Part shown: piece by piece, positions 35,601 to 46,124 of the stretch
How the letters are laid out: every line of letters starts with the position of its first letter
Position numbering within the stretch: the stretch's first letter is position 1
Source: Acidobacteriota bacterium
Lineage (GTDB): Bacteria > Acidobacteriota > Vicinamibacteria > Fen-336
NCBI GenBank assembly: GCA_011526565.1
Contig: WYBL01000173.1
Location: forward strand, 1 to 63,950
DNA: 63,950 nt
Direction: 5' to 3'
Made by a program: the position numbers and the translations under genes
Notes under the pieces: model-generated
The model's database searches: none
The model's input: the letters and a program-made list of their open reading frames with translations, nothing else
What the model was told of the DNA's origin: nothing

Positions 35601-35832
35601 GCCGTTCCAGGCCGCAGGCGCCGCCGAGCATGGCGGCACCCGGCTGCAGATGCTGGAACAGGTCGGGAAGGACCTGGTGCCGACCGGGTTCTACGTGTAC
35701 GTGTACAAGCTGCCGGGCCGCAAGCTGTGGCTGACGGTCCCGCCCGTGGTGCTCTACCCCGAGGGCGCCCGTCCCGAGGAGCCCGAGGGCTGGTGGGAGG
35801 CGATGTGGAAGGCGACGCGCAACCCGGGGTAG
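32671..35832 (+). CDS. FHA domain - transmembrane - putative gluzincin protein
   Basis: 1053 residues. The N-terminal FHA phosphothreonine-binding domain (about 20-95) has LGRGADNDVAFDDRAASRHHARV and LEDLGSANGTWVG. After a Pro/Ala linker, one membrane span (about 131-155, WLFAAAGLVVLLGGTSAALAG) leads to a large exported region. There TTALHELFHVVQKEYFNW has the zinc motif HELFH (510-514) and WFAEATAVMLEEE offers a Glu (Glu543) 29 residues later, a gluzincin arrangement. The rest is beta-rich. I know no named family with this order. Start ATG has only a weak GAGGCGG. The RDD gene overlaps its 3' end; the 212-base gap before it holds the upstream terminator. Confidence 0.75.
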   Translation: MAWLWIHSPKADAPRSLPLARERGAQLGRGADNDVAFDDRAASRHHARVLWDGATWVLEDLGSANGTWVGATRVVRHKLQPGEWFRLGETQFQVVDDEPVPAAFEAEPATAPATVEPKRADPPAPRPRRSARRWLFAAAGLVVLLGGTSAALAGFLLFESRDVRLLPSQVASLVRNGWSGRLRPAPLPTTGTPALDVRPHPALRLTAPAGALDRPRTFSARPLATTELDAEFGSRSAVPVAGFELDGGMADDDCLPGALRLSWDLERLGVAEQARSRVQVVRRAPDGKLQWIATRLERGQAVAEVRHNGVFMILLVAGGVWEAITFVKDQVEAGTFDAHVIDGAGPFKLFWPRKLALADTPERRRVTAALAARRDAVFARPIEGLSEREVWTRRYYAFLADPEVQRLQQTMEALEWKRLNYYPPQVANALDAFERAHGYLHKTRGFRQRGDQIEIHFIDPWNGAPGAYGYTLDGSYTYPYIHMNVSMIPAAPEKAGASEAIDDLHTTALHELFHVVQKEYFNWTKYLNWSHFRGGGKFAWFAEATAVMLEEEAEPHYLRSGWVRQFKKTFDPGKFMGLYKLPLEAQGESEEETQHKGYAASRFLLDLRDRYYAANRGEFLKKLMEAFGSFRTGGVDAMVQVTSQSETVLGADYTLFAVREAWPIYNYVPVPTTGALSRAEPRRSWKVTGPLSTPCVELRWNSVPEKELAGAKILLRTHGTLEHGVRHRWGWVRGPATQFRNVAGVAAVEPLSAAGPQRPTHQKLAVQRIESYSKASWIGGPSDATTALLLLAPKDPPRLRMSADRKQIHVEVPATPLWRLGESREIRVRFHGSLSGKRPLAISLGRDKLAADIDMTQVLGTQVADAEQAGLARRVLQTVSPRDIQDMLALADFAAQVQGQQKKIRVSWFEVVTRDPKDPDGPGIEGPESEVFEVPDEVQPAHFDLAGTWSGQVLFLHNAVIFRMGTPGQILMDGEQRPFQAAGAAEHGGTRLQMLEQVGKDLVPTGFYVYVYKLPGRKLWLTVPPVVLYPEGARPEEPEGWWEAMWKATRNPG

Positions 35833-36272
35833 CCGGCCTCTGGCGCCGGGCCTTCGCCTTCGCGGCCGACGCGCTGCTGCTGGCGCTGCTGGTGTTCCTG
35901 TTGCGCTGGATCGCCTCGCTCGCCTACGAGGAGGCGCTGACCCGGGCGGTACTCGACGCGGAAGGGCGCACGTTCGCGCTGTACCGTGCCTGGCACGGGT
36001 TCGCGCGCGATGCGCTCGGCCTCGGCGTGCCGTTCGTGTACTTCGTGCTGCAGGAGGGCGCGGGCGGCGCGACGTTCGGCAAGCGCCTGCTCGGCATCCG
36101 CGTCCTCGGCCCCGGCGGCCGCCGCGCCGGCCTGTTCCGCGCGCTCGTCCGCAACGTCGGCAAGCTCGCTTCGTTCGGCTGCTGCTGCGCAGGCGTGCTG
36201 CTCGTCGCCTTCACCGCCCGCAGGCGCGCGTTCCACGACTGGATCGCCGGCACGGACGTCCTTCGCGGCTAG
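35805..36272 (+). CDS. RDD-family membrane protein
   Basis: 155 residues. The RDD domain opens GLWRRAFAFAADALLLALLVFLLRWI (Arg then Asp in the first span) and continues FVYFVLQEGAGGATFGKRLLGIRVLGPGGRRAGLFRALVRNVGKLAS, ending RRAFHDWIAGTDVL. Usually a small transporter or membrane accessory; function unknown. The frame overlaps the end of the FHA-zincin gene; GTG at 35805 is the likely start (28-base overlap), GTG at 35793 is an alternative. Its coupling to that gene suggests a joint membrane role. Confidence 0.82.
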   Translation: MEGDAQPGVAGLWRRAFAFAADALLLALLVFLLRWIASLAYEEALTRAVLDAEGRTFALYRAWHGFARDALGLGVPFVYFVLQEGAGGATFGKRLLGIRVLGPGGRRAGLFRALVRNVGKLASFGCCCAGVLLVAFTARRRAFHDWIAGTDVLRG

Positions 36273-38686
36273 TCGCCGCGCAGCACGTCGCTGGGGGCGA
36301 CGTTCACCGCGCGCCGCGCGGGCACGAGGCAGGCGAGCGTCGCGGTGACGAGCAGCAGGCCGAGCGCCGCCGCGTGGGTCAGCGGGTCGGCAGGGGTGAC
36401 GCCGAACAAGGTGGCGCCCAGCGCGCGCCCCGCGGCGATCGCGGCTCCGGCGCCGGCCAGCAAGCCGAGGCCGACCGGGCGCAGGCCGCGCCGGACCACG
36501 CGGCGCACGACGTCCGAGGCGGGAGCGCCGAGCGCCATCCGCACGGCGATCTCGCGCCGGGTCTGGGCGACGAGCTGGGCGGTCACGCCGAACACGCCGA
36601 GCCCGGCCAGCAGCAGCGCCGAGACGCCGAAGGCGCCGACCAGGATCAGCAGCAGGCGCCGCGGCGCGATCATGCGGTCGAGCACCTCGTCGAGCCCCTG
36701 CACGGAGTACAGCGCCAGGTCGGGATCGACCGCGCGGACGGCGTCGCGCACGGTCTGGGGCAGCGCCGCGTACGCGCCGGCTTCGGCACGGACCACGAAC
36801 AGCGGCGACGGCGACGGCCCCTGCAACGCCGACTCGAACAGCTCCGGCACCGGCGTGGCGTCGAGGCCGGCGCGCCGCACGTCGCCCACCACGCCGATCA
36901 CCTCGACCACCTCGCGGTCCGGCCCCGTGCGCAGACGACGGCCCACCGGGTCCTGGCCGGGGAAGTAGCGTTCGGCGAGCGTCTGGTTCACGAGCACGGC
37001 CAGCGGCGCGCCCTCGCCGTCGCGCGCGTCGAACAGGCGGCCCCGCAGCAGCGGCACCCCGATCGCCTCGAAGTAGCCGGGGCTCGCGCTGTTGTAGCCG
37101 ACCTCCGGCGGCGGCGCGTCGGCGGGCTGCGGCAGGCCGTCGATCACGAAGCTGGTGGTCGCCATGTTGCCGACGGGCAGCGTGTAGCCGAAGCCGACCT
37201 GGGTCACGCCAGGCAACGCCGCGATCTGGTCGCGCAGGCGCAGGGTGGCCTGGGTGCGGGCCGCGGCGTCGGGATAGCGGGCGAACGCGAGCGACGTGCG
37301 GAAGCTCAGCACGCCTTCGGCGCGGAAGCCGGGGTCGACCTCGCCGAGGGCCACGACCGTGCGCGCCAGCAGCCCGCCGACGACGAGCAGCACGCTGGCC
37401 AGGGCGACCTGGACGCCGACCAGCGCTCCGCGGGCACCGAGGCGACCGCCGCGGCCGGCGCCGGGCGTCGCCGCCTTCAGCACGCCGACGAGCTCGACCC
37501 GACGCGCCGCGAGTGCCGGGGCCAGTCCGCAGCCGAGGCCGACGAGCGCCGAGCTGAGCACCCCGAAGGCCAGGAGCCGCCACGACACCGCGGCGCCCGA
37601 GGGCGCCAGCCCGGGGCCGGCCAGGGCCGCCAGCCCGTCGGCGCCCCAGGCGGCGAGCACGACGCCGAGCCCTCCGCCCGCGGCGGCGACCACGAGGTTT
37701 TCGAGCAGCGGCACCCGCGCGGCCTGCAGCGCCGAGGCGCCGAGCGCGCCGCGCACGGCCACGTCCTGCGGCCGCGCCAGCGCGCGGGCGAGGGCGAGCC
37801 CGGCGACGTTGACGGCGGCCAGCGTCAGCAGCAGCAGCACGGCCGCCGAGACCGCCTGCATCATCGGCCCGGCCGCCTGGTGCAGCGACTCGCGCAGCGG
37901 CACGGCGAGCGGGCGGTGACCCTTGTTGTCGCGCGGGTGTGCCGCCTCGATCCGCGCGCCGATCGCCTCCAGCTCGGCGCCGGCGGCATCGAAATCCGCG
38001 CCCGGCGCCAGGCGGCCGACGACCGCGAGAAAGTGCATGCGGCGGGCGCGATTCGCGTCCTGGAAGAGCGCTTCGAAGGCATCGGGCAGGTAGACCTCGG
38101 CCTCGAAGCCCGTCGGCGAGCGGAAGCCCTCGGGCAGCACGCCGACGATCGTCGTCGGCACGGCGTCCAGCGTGATCGCGGTTCCCAGCACTGCCGGGTC
38201 GGCGCCAAACGCGCGCGCGAAGAGCCCGTGGGTGATCACGACCACCGCCGCGGCGCCGTCGCCCTGCTCTTCGTCCCGGAATCCGCGTCCGAGCGCGGGC
38301 CGCACGCCGAGCACGTCGAAGAACGCCGCGGAGACGCGCAGCGCGGGCAGCCGCTGGGCCTCGCCGCGCCCGGTCAGCGTCGCCGTCGACACGCGGATCG
38401 CCGAGAGGCCGGACAGCGTGCGGCTCGAAGCGCGCCAGTCGCGGAAGTCGGCGATCGTGACCTGGCCGAAGCGCCGTCCCTCGAGGGTGTCGTTCTCGTA
38501 GACGCGCATCAGGCGGGCCGCGTCCGCGTAGGGCAGCGGCGCGAGCAGCGCAGCATCGACCACGGAGTACACGGCCGTGGCCGCGCCGGAGGCGAGGCCC
38601 AGCGTCAGCGTGGCGGCGACGGCGAACGAAGGGCGGCGGGCCAGGCCGCGCAGGGCCTGGCGCAGGTCGAGGGCGAAGGAGCGCAT
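36269..38686 (-). CDS. ADOP-type MacB/FtsX permease
   Basis: 805 residues. Two FtsX/MacB_PCD units: MRSFALDLRQALRGLARRPSFAVAATLTLGLASGAATAVYSVVDAALLAPLPYADAARLMRVYE, periplasmic core with VVVITHGLFARAFGADPAVLG and GVLPEGFRSP, four-helix core, then a second unit from FRTSLAFARYPDAAARTQATLRLRDQIAALPGV to GAPASDVVRRVVRRGLRPVGLG and PARRAVNVAPSDVLRGD. This matches the acidobacterial duplicated orphan permeases. No ATPase gene is adjacent, as usual for the group. Its role (export or envelope stress signalling) is not established. Confidence 0.9.
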   Translation of the reverse strand: MRSFALDLRQALRGLARRPSFAVAATLTLGLASGAATAVYSVVDAALLAPLPYADAARLMRVYENDTLEGRRFGQVTIADFRDWRASSRTLSGLSAIRVSTATLTGRGEAQRLPALRVSAAFFDVLGVRPALGRGFRDEEQGDGAAAVVVITHGLFARAFGADPAVLGTAITLDAVPTTIVGVLPEGFRSPTGFEAEVYLPDAFEALFQDANRARRMHFLAVVGRLAPGADFDAAGAELEAIGARIEAAHPRDNKGHRPLAVPLRESLHQAAGPMMQAVSAAVLLLLTLAAVNVAGLALARALARPQDVAVRGALGASALQAARVPLLENLVVAAAGGGLGVVLAAWGADGLAALAGPGLAPSGAAVSWRLLAFGVLSSALVGLGCGLAPALAARRVELVGVLKAATPGAGRGGRLGARGALVGVQVALASVLLVVGGLLARTVVALGEVDPGFRAEGVLSFRTSLAFARYPDAAARTQATLRLRDQIAALPGVTQVGFGYTLPVGNMATTSFVIDGLPQPADAPPPEVGYNSASPGYFEAIGVPLLRGRLFDARDGEGAPLAVLVNQTLAERYFPGQDPVGRRLRTGPDREVVEVIGVVGDVRRAGLDATPVPELFESALQGPSPSPLFVVRAEAGAYAALPQTVRDAVRAVDPDLALYSVQGLDEVLDRMIAPRRLLLILVGAFGVSALLLAGLGVFGVTAQLVAQTRREIAVRMALGAPASDVVRRVVRRGLRPVGLGLLAGAGAAIAAGRALGATLFGVTPADPLTHAAALGLLLVTATLACLVPARRAVNVAPSDVLRGD

Positions 38687-38817
38687 GGAGCGCTTCCTAT
38701 CAACCCCCGTGCCGCATCCCGCCGGTGAACGTCCTCAACGACTTGCGACGGTGCCCGCGGTGCGGGGTCGGCCGCGCGCGGGACGCAGGCGTCCCACGCG
38801 CGCACAGCCACAGCGCG

Positions 38818-39615
38818 TCAGGCCCGCTTGCGGACCCGCAGCGCCTGCTCCAGCTCCTCGAGCTGCTCGCGGATGCGGGCGAGCTGCTCGGCGGGATCGG
38901 CCGGGCCCGCCTGCTCCGACTGGTGCTCGCGCTTGGCGTTCTCCAGGTTGTTGATCACGATCGCGATGAACAGGTTCACCACGACGAACACCGCCAGCAC
39001 CACGAAGCTCACGTAGTAGACCCACGCCCACGGCGTCGCCGCGCTCGAGGCCTCCATCAGCTCCACCCAGCCCTCGAGCGTCAGCATCTCGAACAGGGTC
39101 AGGAAGGCGAGGCCCAGCGAGCTCCAGTTCTCCGCGTCCGCCTTGGCGAACAGCGTCACGCCGATCACGGCGTAGACGTAGAGGATCAGCGACAGCAGCA
39201 GCAGCACGTTGCCGAGCGACGGCAGCGAGCGCAGCATCGTCGCGACCAGCAGCCGCAGCTCCGGCAGCGCCGAGACGATGCGCAGCGCCCGCAGCAGCCG
39301 CGCCAGGCGCGCGATGTTGGCGAGCGGCCCGGCCATCGGCAGCAGCGACAGCGCGACCACCGTGAAGTCGAACACGTTCCAGGCGTCGCCGAAGAAGCGG
39401 TCCACGCGCGGCGCGAACGCCACCAGACGCACCACGATCTCGAACACGAAGATCGCCTGCACGGCGACGTTCAAGGCGTGGAACAGGCCGCCCCAGCGCT
39501 CCCAGAGCGCGGGCGAGGTCTCGAAGCCGATCAGGGCCGCGTTGGCGACGATCACGGCCAGGATGAAGCGCTGGAAGGTCGGGTTCGCGGCGAGCCGGCG
39601 GCAGGCGTCGATCAT
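38818..39615 (-). CDS. bacterial voltage-gated sodium channel (BacNav/NaChBac type)
   Basis: 265 residues, one six-helix unit. S4 has four arginines at every third position (Arg103, Arg106, Arg109, Arg112 in IARLARLLRALR). The pore loop FLTLFEMLTLEGWVELM has filter residues TLEGW (179-183) with the ring Glu181; NaChBac has TLESW. S6 is YVSFVVLAVFVVVNLFIAIVINNLENAK, followed by a C-terminal coiled coil (EQLARIREQLEELEQAL) that would hold the tetramer. The ATG at 39613-39615 lies nine bases after TACACT. Family secure; ion selectivity with Ser to Gly at the filter is inference. Confidence 0.9.
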   Translation of the reverse strand: MIDACRRLAANPTFQRFILAVIVANAALIGFETSPALWERWGGLFHALNVAVQAIFVFEIVVRLVAFAPRVDRFFGDAWNVFDFTVVALSLLPMAGPLANIARLARLLRALRIVSALPELRLLVATMLRSLPSLGNVLLLLSLILYVYAVIGVTLFAKADAENWSSLGLAFLTLFEMLTLEGWVELMEASSAATPWAWVYYVSFVVLAVFVVVNLFIAIVINNLENAKREHQSEQAGPADPAEQLARIREQLEELEQALRVRKRA

Positions 39616-39697
39616 GGGCCGGAGAGTGTAGCCGCGTTTTTCTGCAACCCCGGGGGGGCGGCCGGCGTCTCAGTGAGCAACCCGGAGACCGCCCGCC

Positions 39698-42130
39698 ATG
39701 CAAACCCTTGGACAGGACCTGCGCTTCGGCGCCCGCCAGCTTCTCAAGTCGCCCGGCTTCACGGCCGTCGCCCTGCTGACGCTCGCCCTCGGCATCGGGG
39801 CCAACTCCGCGATCTTCAGCTTCGTGAACGCGATCCTGCTGCGGCCGCTGCCGTACCCGGAGTCGGAGCGGCTGGTGTTCCTGACCGAGTGGTCGGAGCA
39901 GGTGCCGAACATGAGCTTCTCGGTCGCGAACTTCAAGGACGTGCGCGACCAGAACAAGGTGTTCGACAGCCTGCTCGCCTCCCGCGGCCAGAACTACGTG
40001 CTGACCGGCCACGGCGACGCGGAGCAGCTCCGCGGCCGCCAGGCGAGCGCGGGGATGTTCGAGACCCTGGGCCTGCAGCCGCTGCTCGGCCGCGCCTTCA
40101 CCGAGGCCGAGGACAAGCCGGGCGCCGAGCGCGTCGCGCTGCTTGGCGAGGGCATCTGGACGCGGCGCTTCGGCCGCGACCCGCAGGTCGTCGGCCGCAC
40201 GCTGACCCTGAACAACGAGTCCTACACCGTGATCGGCGTGATGCCCGGCACGATGCACGCGACCTTCCGCAACACCGAGGTGTGGACGCCGCTGCTGCAG
40301 CTCGAGGACCGCATCGGCGGGCCCGAGCGGCGCGGCAGCCACCCCGGTATCTACGTGCTCGGCCGCATGAAGCCGGGCGTCACGGTGGAGCAGGCGCGGA
40401 CCGACGTGGTGGGCATCGCGAAGCGCCTGGCGGAGACCTACCCGAGCAACGCCCGCCAGAGCATGACGGTCGAGTCCGCGCTGGAGGCCGTGGTCGGCGA
40501 CCTGCGCGCGGCGCTCGTGATCCTGCTCGGCGCCGTGGGCTTCGTGCTGCTGATCGCCTGCGCCAACGTCGCCAACCTGCTGCTGGCCCGCGCCGCGGCG
40601 AGGCAGAAGGAGATCGCGGTACGCCAGGCGCTGGGCGCGGGCCGGGCCCGCATCGTGCGTCAGCTCCTCACGGAGAGCCTGCTGCTGGCGATGGGCGGCG
40701 GGCTGCTCGGCCTGCTGGTGGCGTGGGCGGGCATCCGCGGCCTGATCGCGATCAGCCCCGAGAACACGCCGCGCATCGACGAGGTCGCGCTCGACTGGAC
40801 CGTGCTCGCCTTCACGTTCGCCGTTTCCCTGGCCACTGGCCTCGTCTTCGGCCTGCTGCCCGCGCTGCAGACCGCGCGCCACGACCACGCGGAGACGCTG
40901 AAGGACGGCGGCCGCGGTGGCAGCGCGGGGCCCGAGCGTTCGCGGGCGCGCGCTGCGCTGGTCGTCGCCGAGGTCTCGCTGTCGCTGGTGCTGCTGGTCG
41001 GCGCGGGGCTGATGGCGAAGAGCTTTGCGCGCCTGCTCGGCGCCGATCCCGGGTTCGACCCGAAGGGCGTGCTGACGATGACCGTGGGCCTGCCCCAGGC
41101 GAAGTACCCCGAGGACGCTCAGCGCGCGGCCTTCTTCGAGCAGGTGTTGTCGCGGCTCGACGGGCTGCCCGGGGCGAAGGCGATCGCCACCACGGCGCCG
41201 CTGCTCGGCGGCTGGCAGACCTCGTTCGCGGTGGAGGGCCGGCCCGAGGCGCTGCCCGGCCAGGCGCCGTCGACCGACATCACCCGCGTCAGTCCCGGCT
41301 ACTTCGCGGCGATGGGTGTGACGCTGCTGAAGGGGCGCGACTTCACGCCTCACGACCGCGCCGACCAGCCGCCGGTGATCGTCGTCGACGAGACGATGGC
41401 GGCCACGTACTGGCCGAACGAGGACCCGATCGGCAAGCGGCTGCGCTTCGGGGGTGGCCCCAACAACGAGGAGCCGTGGCGCACGGTCGTCGGCGTCGTG
41501 CGCCACGTCAAGAACTACGGGGTCGACGAGGACTCGCGGGTCGAGACCTACCTGCCGTACCTGCAGGACCCGGTCGGCTTCGCCACCTTCGTGATCAAGG
41601 CCGAAGGCGGCGACGCCACCGCCCTGGGCGCGGCCGTGCGCACCGCGCTCAAGGGCGTCGACCCCGACGTGCCGCTGTTCCAGGTCCGCCCGCTCGAGGA
41701 GATCGTCTCCGACGGCCTCGCCAACCAGCGCCTCTCGGCCCAGCTCCTCGGCGCCTTCGCGGCGCTCGCCCTGCTGCTGTCCGCGATCGGCATCTACGGC
41801 GTGATGTCGTACGCGGTCACCCAGCAGACGCTGGAGATCGGCATCCGCGTGGCCCTCGGCGCCCAGCGCCCGGACATCCTGAAGATGGTGATGAGCCAGG
41901 GCATGAAGCTGGCGGGCGTCGGCGTCGCCCTCGGCCTCGCGCTGGCGCTGGGCCTGGCGCTCGGCCTCGGCCGCCTGCTCGGCGAGATCCTGTTCCGCGT
42001 CAGCCCCACCGACCCCCCGACCTTCGCGGCGGTCCCGGTGATCCTGACGCTCGTGGCGCTGGCCGCCTGCTGGATCCCCGCCCGCAGGGCACTCGGCGTC
42101 GACCCGATCAGCGCGCTTCGCTGGGAGTAG
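39698..42130 (+). CDS. ADOP-type MacB/FtsX permease
   Basis: 810 residues with duplicated FtsX units. The N-terminal signature is MQTLGQDLRFGARQLLKSPGFTAVALLTLALGIGANSAIFSFVNAILLRPLPYPESERLVFL, the commonest form of the ADOP group. The periplasmic part has TLNNESYTVIGVMPG; membrane helices around residues 268-430; second unit from MTVGLPQAKYPEDAQRAAFFEQVL; C-terminus GIGIYGVMSYAVTQQTLEIGIRVALGAQ-like and WIPARRALGVDPISALRWE. No ATPase partner nearby. Divergent from the sodium channel by 82 bases. Confidence 0.92.
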   Translation: MQTLGQDLRFGARQLLKSPGFTAVALLTLALGIGANSAIFSFVNAILLRPLPYPESERLVFLTEWSEQVPNMSFSVANFKDVRDQNKVFDSLLASRGQNYVLTGHGDAEQLRGRQASAGMFETLGLQPLLGRAFTEAEDKPGAERVALLGEGIWTRRFGRDPQVVGRTLTLNNESYTVIGVMPGTMHATFRNTEVWTPLLQLEDRIGGPERRGSHPGIYVLGRMKPGVTVEQARTDVVGIAKRLAETYPSNARQSMTVESALEAVVGDLRAALVILLGAVGFVLLIACANVANLLLARAAARQKEIAVRQALGAGRARIVRQLLTESLLLAMGGGLLGLLVAWAGIRGLIAISPENTPRIDEVALDWTVLAFTFAVSLATGLVFGLLPALQTARHDHAETLKDGGRGGSAGPERSRARAALVVAEVSLSLVLLVGAGLMAKSFARLLGADPGFDPKGVLTMTVGLPQAKYPEDAQRAAFFEQVLSRLDGLPGAKAIATTAPLLGGWQTSFAVEGRPEALPGQAPSTDITRVSPGYFAAMGVTLLKGRDFTPHDRADQPPVIVVDETMAATYWPNEDPIGKRLRFGGGPNNEEPWRTVVGVVRHVKNYGVDEDSRVETYLPYLQDPVGFATFVIKAEGGDATALGAAVRTALKGVDPDVPLFQVRPLEEIVSDGLANQRLSAQLLGAFAALALLLSAIGIYGVMSYAVTQQTLEIGIRVALGAQRPDILKMVMSQGMKLAGVGVALGLALALGLALGLGRLLGEILFRVSPTDPPTFAAVPVILTLVALAACWIPARRALGVDPISALRWE

Positions 42131-42172
42131 CCTCGCCCGGCGGTCCCCGCGCGCGGTAGGCTTGCGCCACAC

Positions 42173-42679
42173 ATGCAGGCCAGGTTGCGAAGCGGGCTGA
42201 TCCTCGTCGTGCGCGCGTTCGTCGGGCTCGTGCTGGGGCCGCTGCTCGTGTGGCTCGCGTGGCTGTCGGCGCAGGACAGCGTCGTCGAGCAGGCGCGGCT
42301 GTCGCGCCTGCCGGGCGAGGCGCACCAGGTCGTCGGCACGATCGAGCGGGTCGACGTCGAGAAGCGGCGGCCGATCCAGCTCGACGGCACCGAGGACCGG
42401 CGCAACTGGGAGTACTGGAAGATCGCGACCGTGAAGCACAGCTTCGGCGGGCGCGAGTACCCGTCGAGCCTGCGCGTGCGCCTGACGGGGCCGCAGGAGC
42501 AGAAAGGCGTCGGCGACACGCTGCCGCTGCTCGTGCTGCCGGACCTGCCGCACAAGCCCTACGCGCCCGACACCGTCGCCGGCTCCTGGGTCGCGGTGTT
42601 CGTGCAGCCGGTCCTGCTGCTCGCGGTCGCCGCGGTCGCCGTCTTCTGCGCGCGCCGCCGCGACCTCTGGACGCAGTAG
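42173..42679 (+). CDS. small membrane protein, DUF3592-like
   Basis: 168 residues: an N-terminal span (LILVVRAFVGLVLGPLLVWLAWL), an extracytoplasmic domain with VVGTIERVDVEKRRPIQL, WEYWKIATVKHSFGGREYPSSLRV and VGDTLPLLVLPDLPHKPYAPD, then a C-terminal span ending CARRRDLWTQ. The pattern of two spans around a small beta domain resembles DUF3592 proteins; function unknown. TAGGCT (42157-42162) is ten bases before the ATG and there is no Shine-Dalgarno. Confidence 0.65.
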   Translation: MQARLRSGLILVVRAFVGLVLGPLLVWLAWLSAQDSVVEQARLSRLPGEAHQVVGTIERVDVEKRRPIQLDGTEDRRNWEYWKIATVKHSFGGREYPSSLRVRLTGPQEQKGVGDTLPLLVLPDLPHKPYAPDTVAGSWVAVFVQPVLLLAVAAVAVFCARRRDLWTQ

Positions 42680-42691
42680 GCCCGGGAGCCC

Positions 42692-42731
42692 TTGACCCGA
42701 GCGCGCCCAGGCGTCTAGTCTGACTAGTCAG
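42692..42731 (+). promoter_or_regulatory. promoter and operator of the Phd/PIN operon
   Basis: TTGACC (42692-42697), 18-base spacer, TAGTCT (42716-42721). A perfect palindrome CTGACTAGTCAG (42720-42731) starts inside the -10 box and runs into the Shine-Dalgarno AGGAGGG (42730-42736); a second, overlapping inverted repeat CTAGT-N3-ACTAG lies at 42715-42727. A Phd-type antitoxin bound here would block transcription; placement over the ribosome site may add a translational effect. Confidence 0.75.
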
Positions 42732-42742
42732 GAGGGCTGGAC

Positions 42743-42994
42743 ATGCAGACGTGGCAGCTTCAGGAGGCGAAAGCGCAGCTCAGCGAGCTGGTGAAGTCGT
42801 GCCAGCGGGAAGGCCCGCAGGAGATCAGCGTGCGCGGCGAAGCCGCGGCCGTCGTGCTCTCGCGGCGGGACTACGATCGCCTGCGGCAGGCGCGGCGGCC
42901 GGGACTCGTCGAGTTCCTGCGCCGGTCTCCGCTTCGCGGCGTCCGGCTGTCCGTCGAGCGGTCGGCTTCGCCCGTGCGTGACGTCCGGCTGTGA
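42743..42994 (+). CDS. Phd/YefM-type antitoxin
   Basis: 83 residues. The Phd/YefM dimerisation and DNA-binding fold is MQTWQLQEAKAQLSELVKSCQREGPQEISVRGEAAAVVLSRRDYDRL, followed by a toxin-binding tail (RPGLVEFLRRSPLRGVRLSVERS). Unlike the antitoxin at 26975, this is not ribbon-helix-helix. Overlaps the PIN toxin by four bases. It probably represses its own operon through the palindrome upstream. Confidence 0.9.
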   Translation: MQTWQLQEAKAQLSELVKSCQREGPQEISVRGEAAAVVLSRRDYDRLRQARRPGLVEFLRRSPLRGVRLSVERSASPVRDVRL

Positions 42995-43404
42995 GCTACC
43001 TGCTCGACACGAACGTGATCTCGGAACTGGTCCGTTCGCGGCCGAACCGCGCGGTCCAGCGTTGGGTCCAGGGGGTGCCCGACACGGCCCTGCACCTCAG
43101 CGTGCTGTCGCTGGGCGAAATCCGGCGCGGAGTGGAGGGCGTTGCCGAGGCCGCTCGTCGGGAGCGCCTGAGGGTGTGGCTCGAGCAGGAGCTCCCGGAC
43201 TGGTTCGAGGAACGACTGCTGCCGGTCGATGCGGCGGTCGCCGATCGCTGGGGGCGCCTGGTGGCACAGGCCGGAAGGCCGCTGCCGGCCGTCGACAGCC
43301 TGCTGGCGGCCACGGCACTCCAGCACGGCCTGCGCCTGGTCACCCGCAACGCCACCGACTTCCGCTTCCCGGGGCTCGAGGTCGTCGATCCCTGGCAGGC
43401 GTGA
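42991..43404 (+). CDS. FitB/VapC-type PIN toxin
   Basis: 137 residues. The PIN catalytic set is visible: MSYLLDTNVISELVRSRPN (Asp6), LSVLSLGEIRRGVEGV (Glu), LPAVDSLLAATALQHGLRLVTRNATDF (two Asp). The DTNVISE opening is typical of FitB-like ribonuclease toxins. GTG start in a GTGA overlap with the antitoxin. A hairpin terminator follows at once. Confidence 0.92.
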   Translation: MSYLLDTNVISELVRSRPNRAVQRWVQGVPDTALHLSVLSLGEIRRGVEGVAEAARRERLRVWLEQELPDWFEERLLPVDAAVADRWGRLVAQAGRPLPAVDSLLAATALQHGLRLVTRNATDFRFPGLEVVDPWQA

Positions 43405-43412
43405 CCTGAGCG

Positions 43413-43446
43413 GCTCCCCCCGGCCGCGCTGGCGGCCGAGGGGAGC
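43413..43446. terminator. bidirectional hairpin between convergent genes
   Basis: GCTCCCC (43413-43419) pairs with GGGGAGC (43440-43446), and GGCCGC (43422-43427) with GCGGCC (43432-43437), around a four-base loop. It sits in the 53 bases between the PIN toxin and the convergent S9 peptidase and could stop transcription from both sides; no T-run on either strand. Confidence 0.65.
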
Positions 43447-43457
43447 GGCGGAACGGG

Positions 43458-46124
<2,667 letters not shown>

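Noticed and set aside
36269..42130. A complete MacAB-type efflux operon
   Set aside because: No ATPase with Walker motifs and no MacA-like membrane-fusion protein is present next to either permease.
26975..43404. Treating the two PIN-toxin modules as copies of one mobile TA system
   Set aside because: The antitoxins belong to different folds (ribbon-helix-helix versus Phd/YefM), the toxins to different PIN subgroups, and their operators are unrelated.
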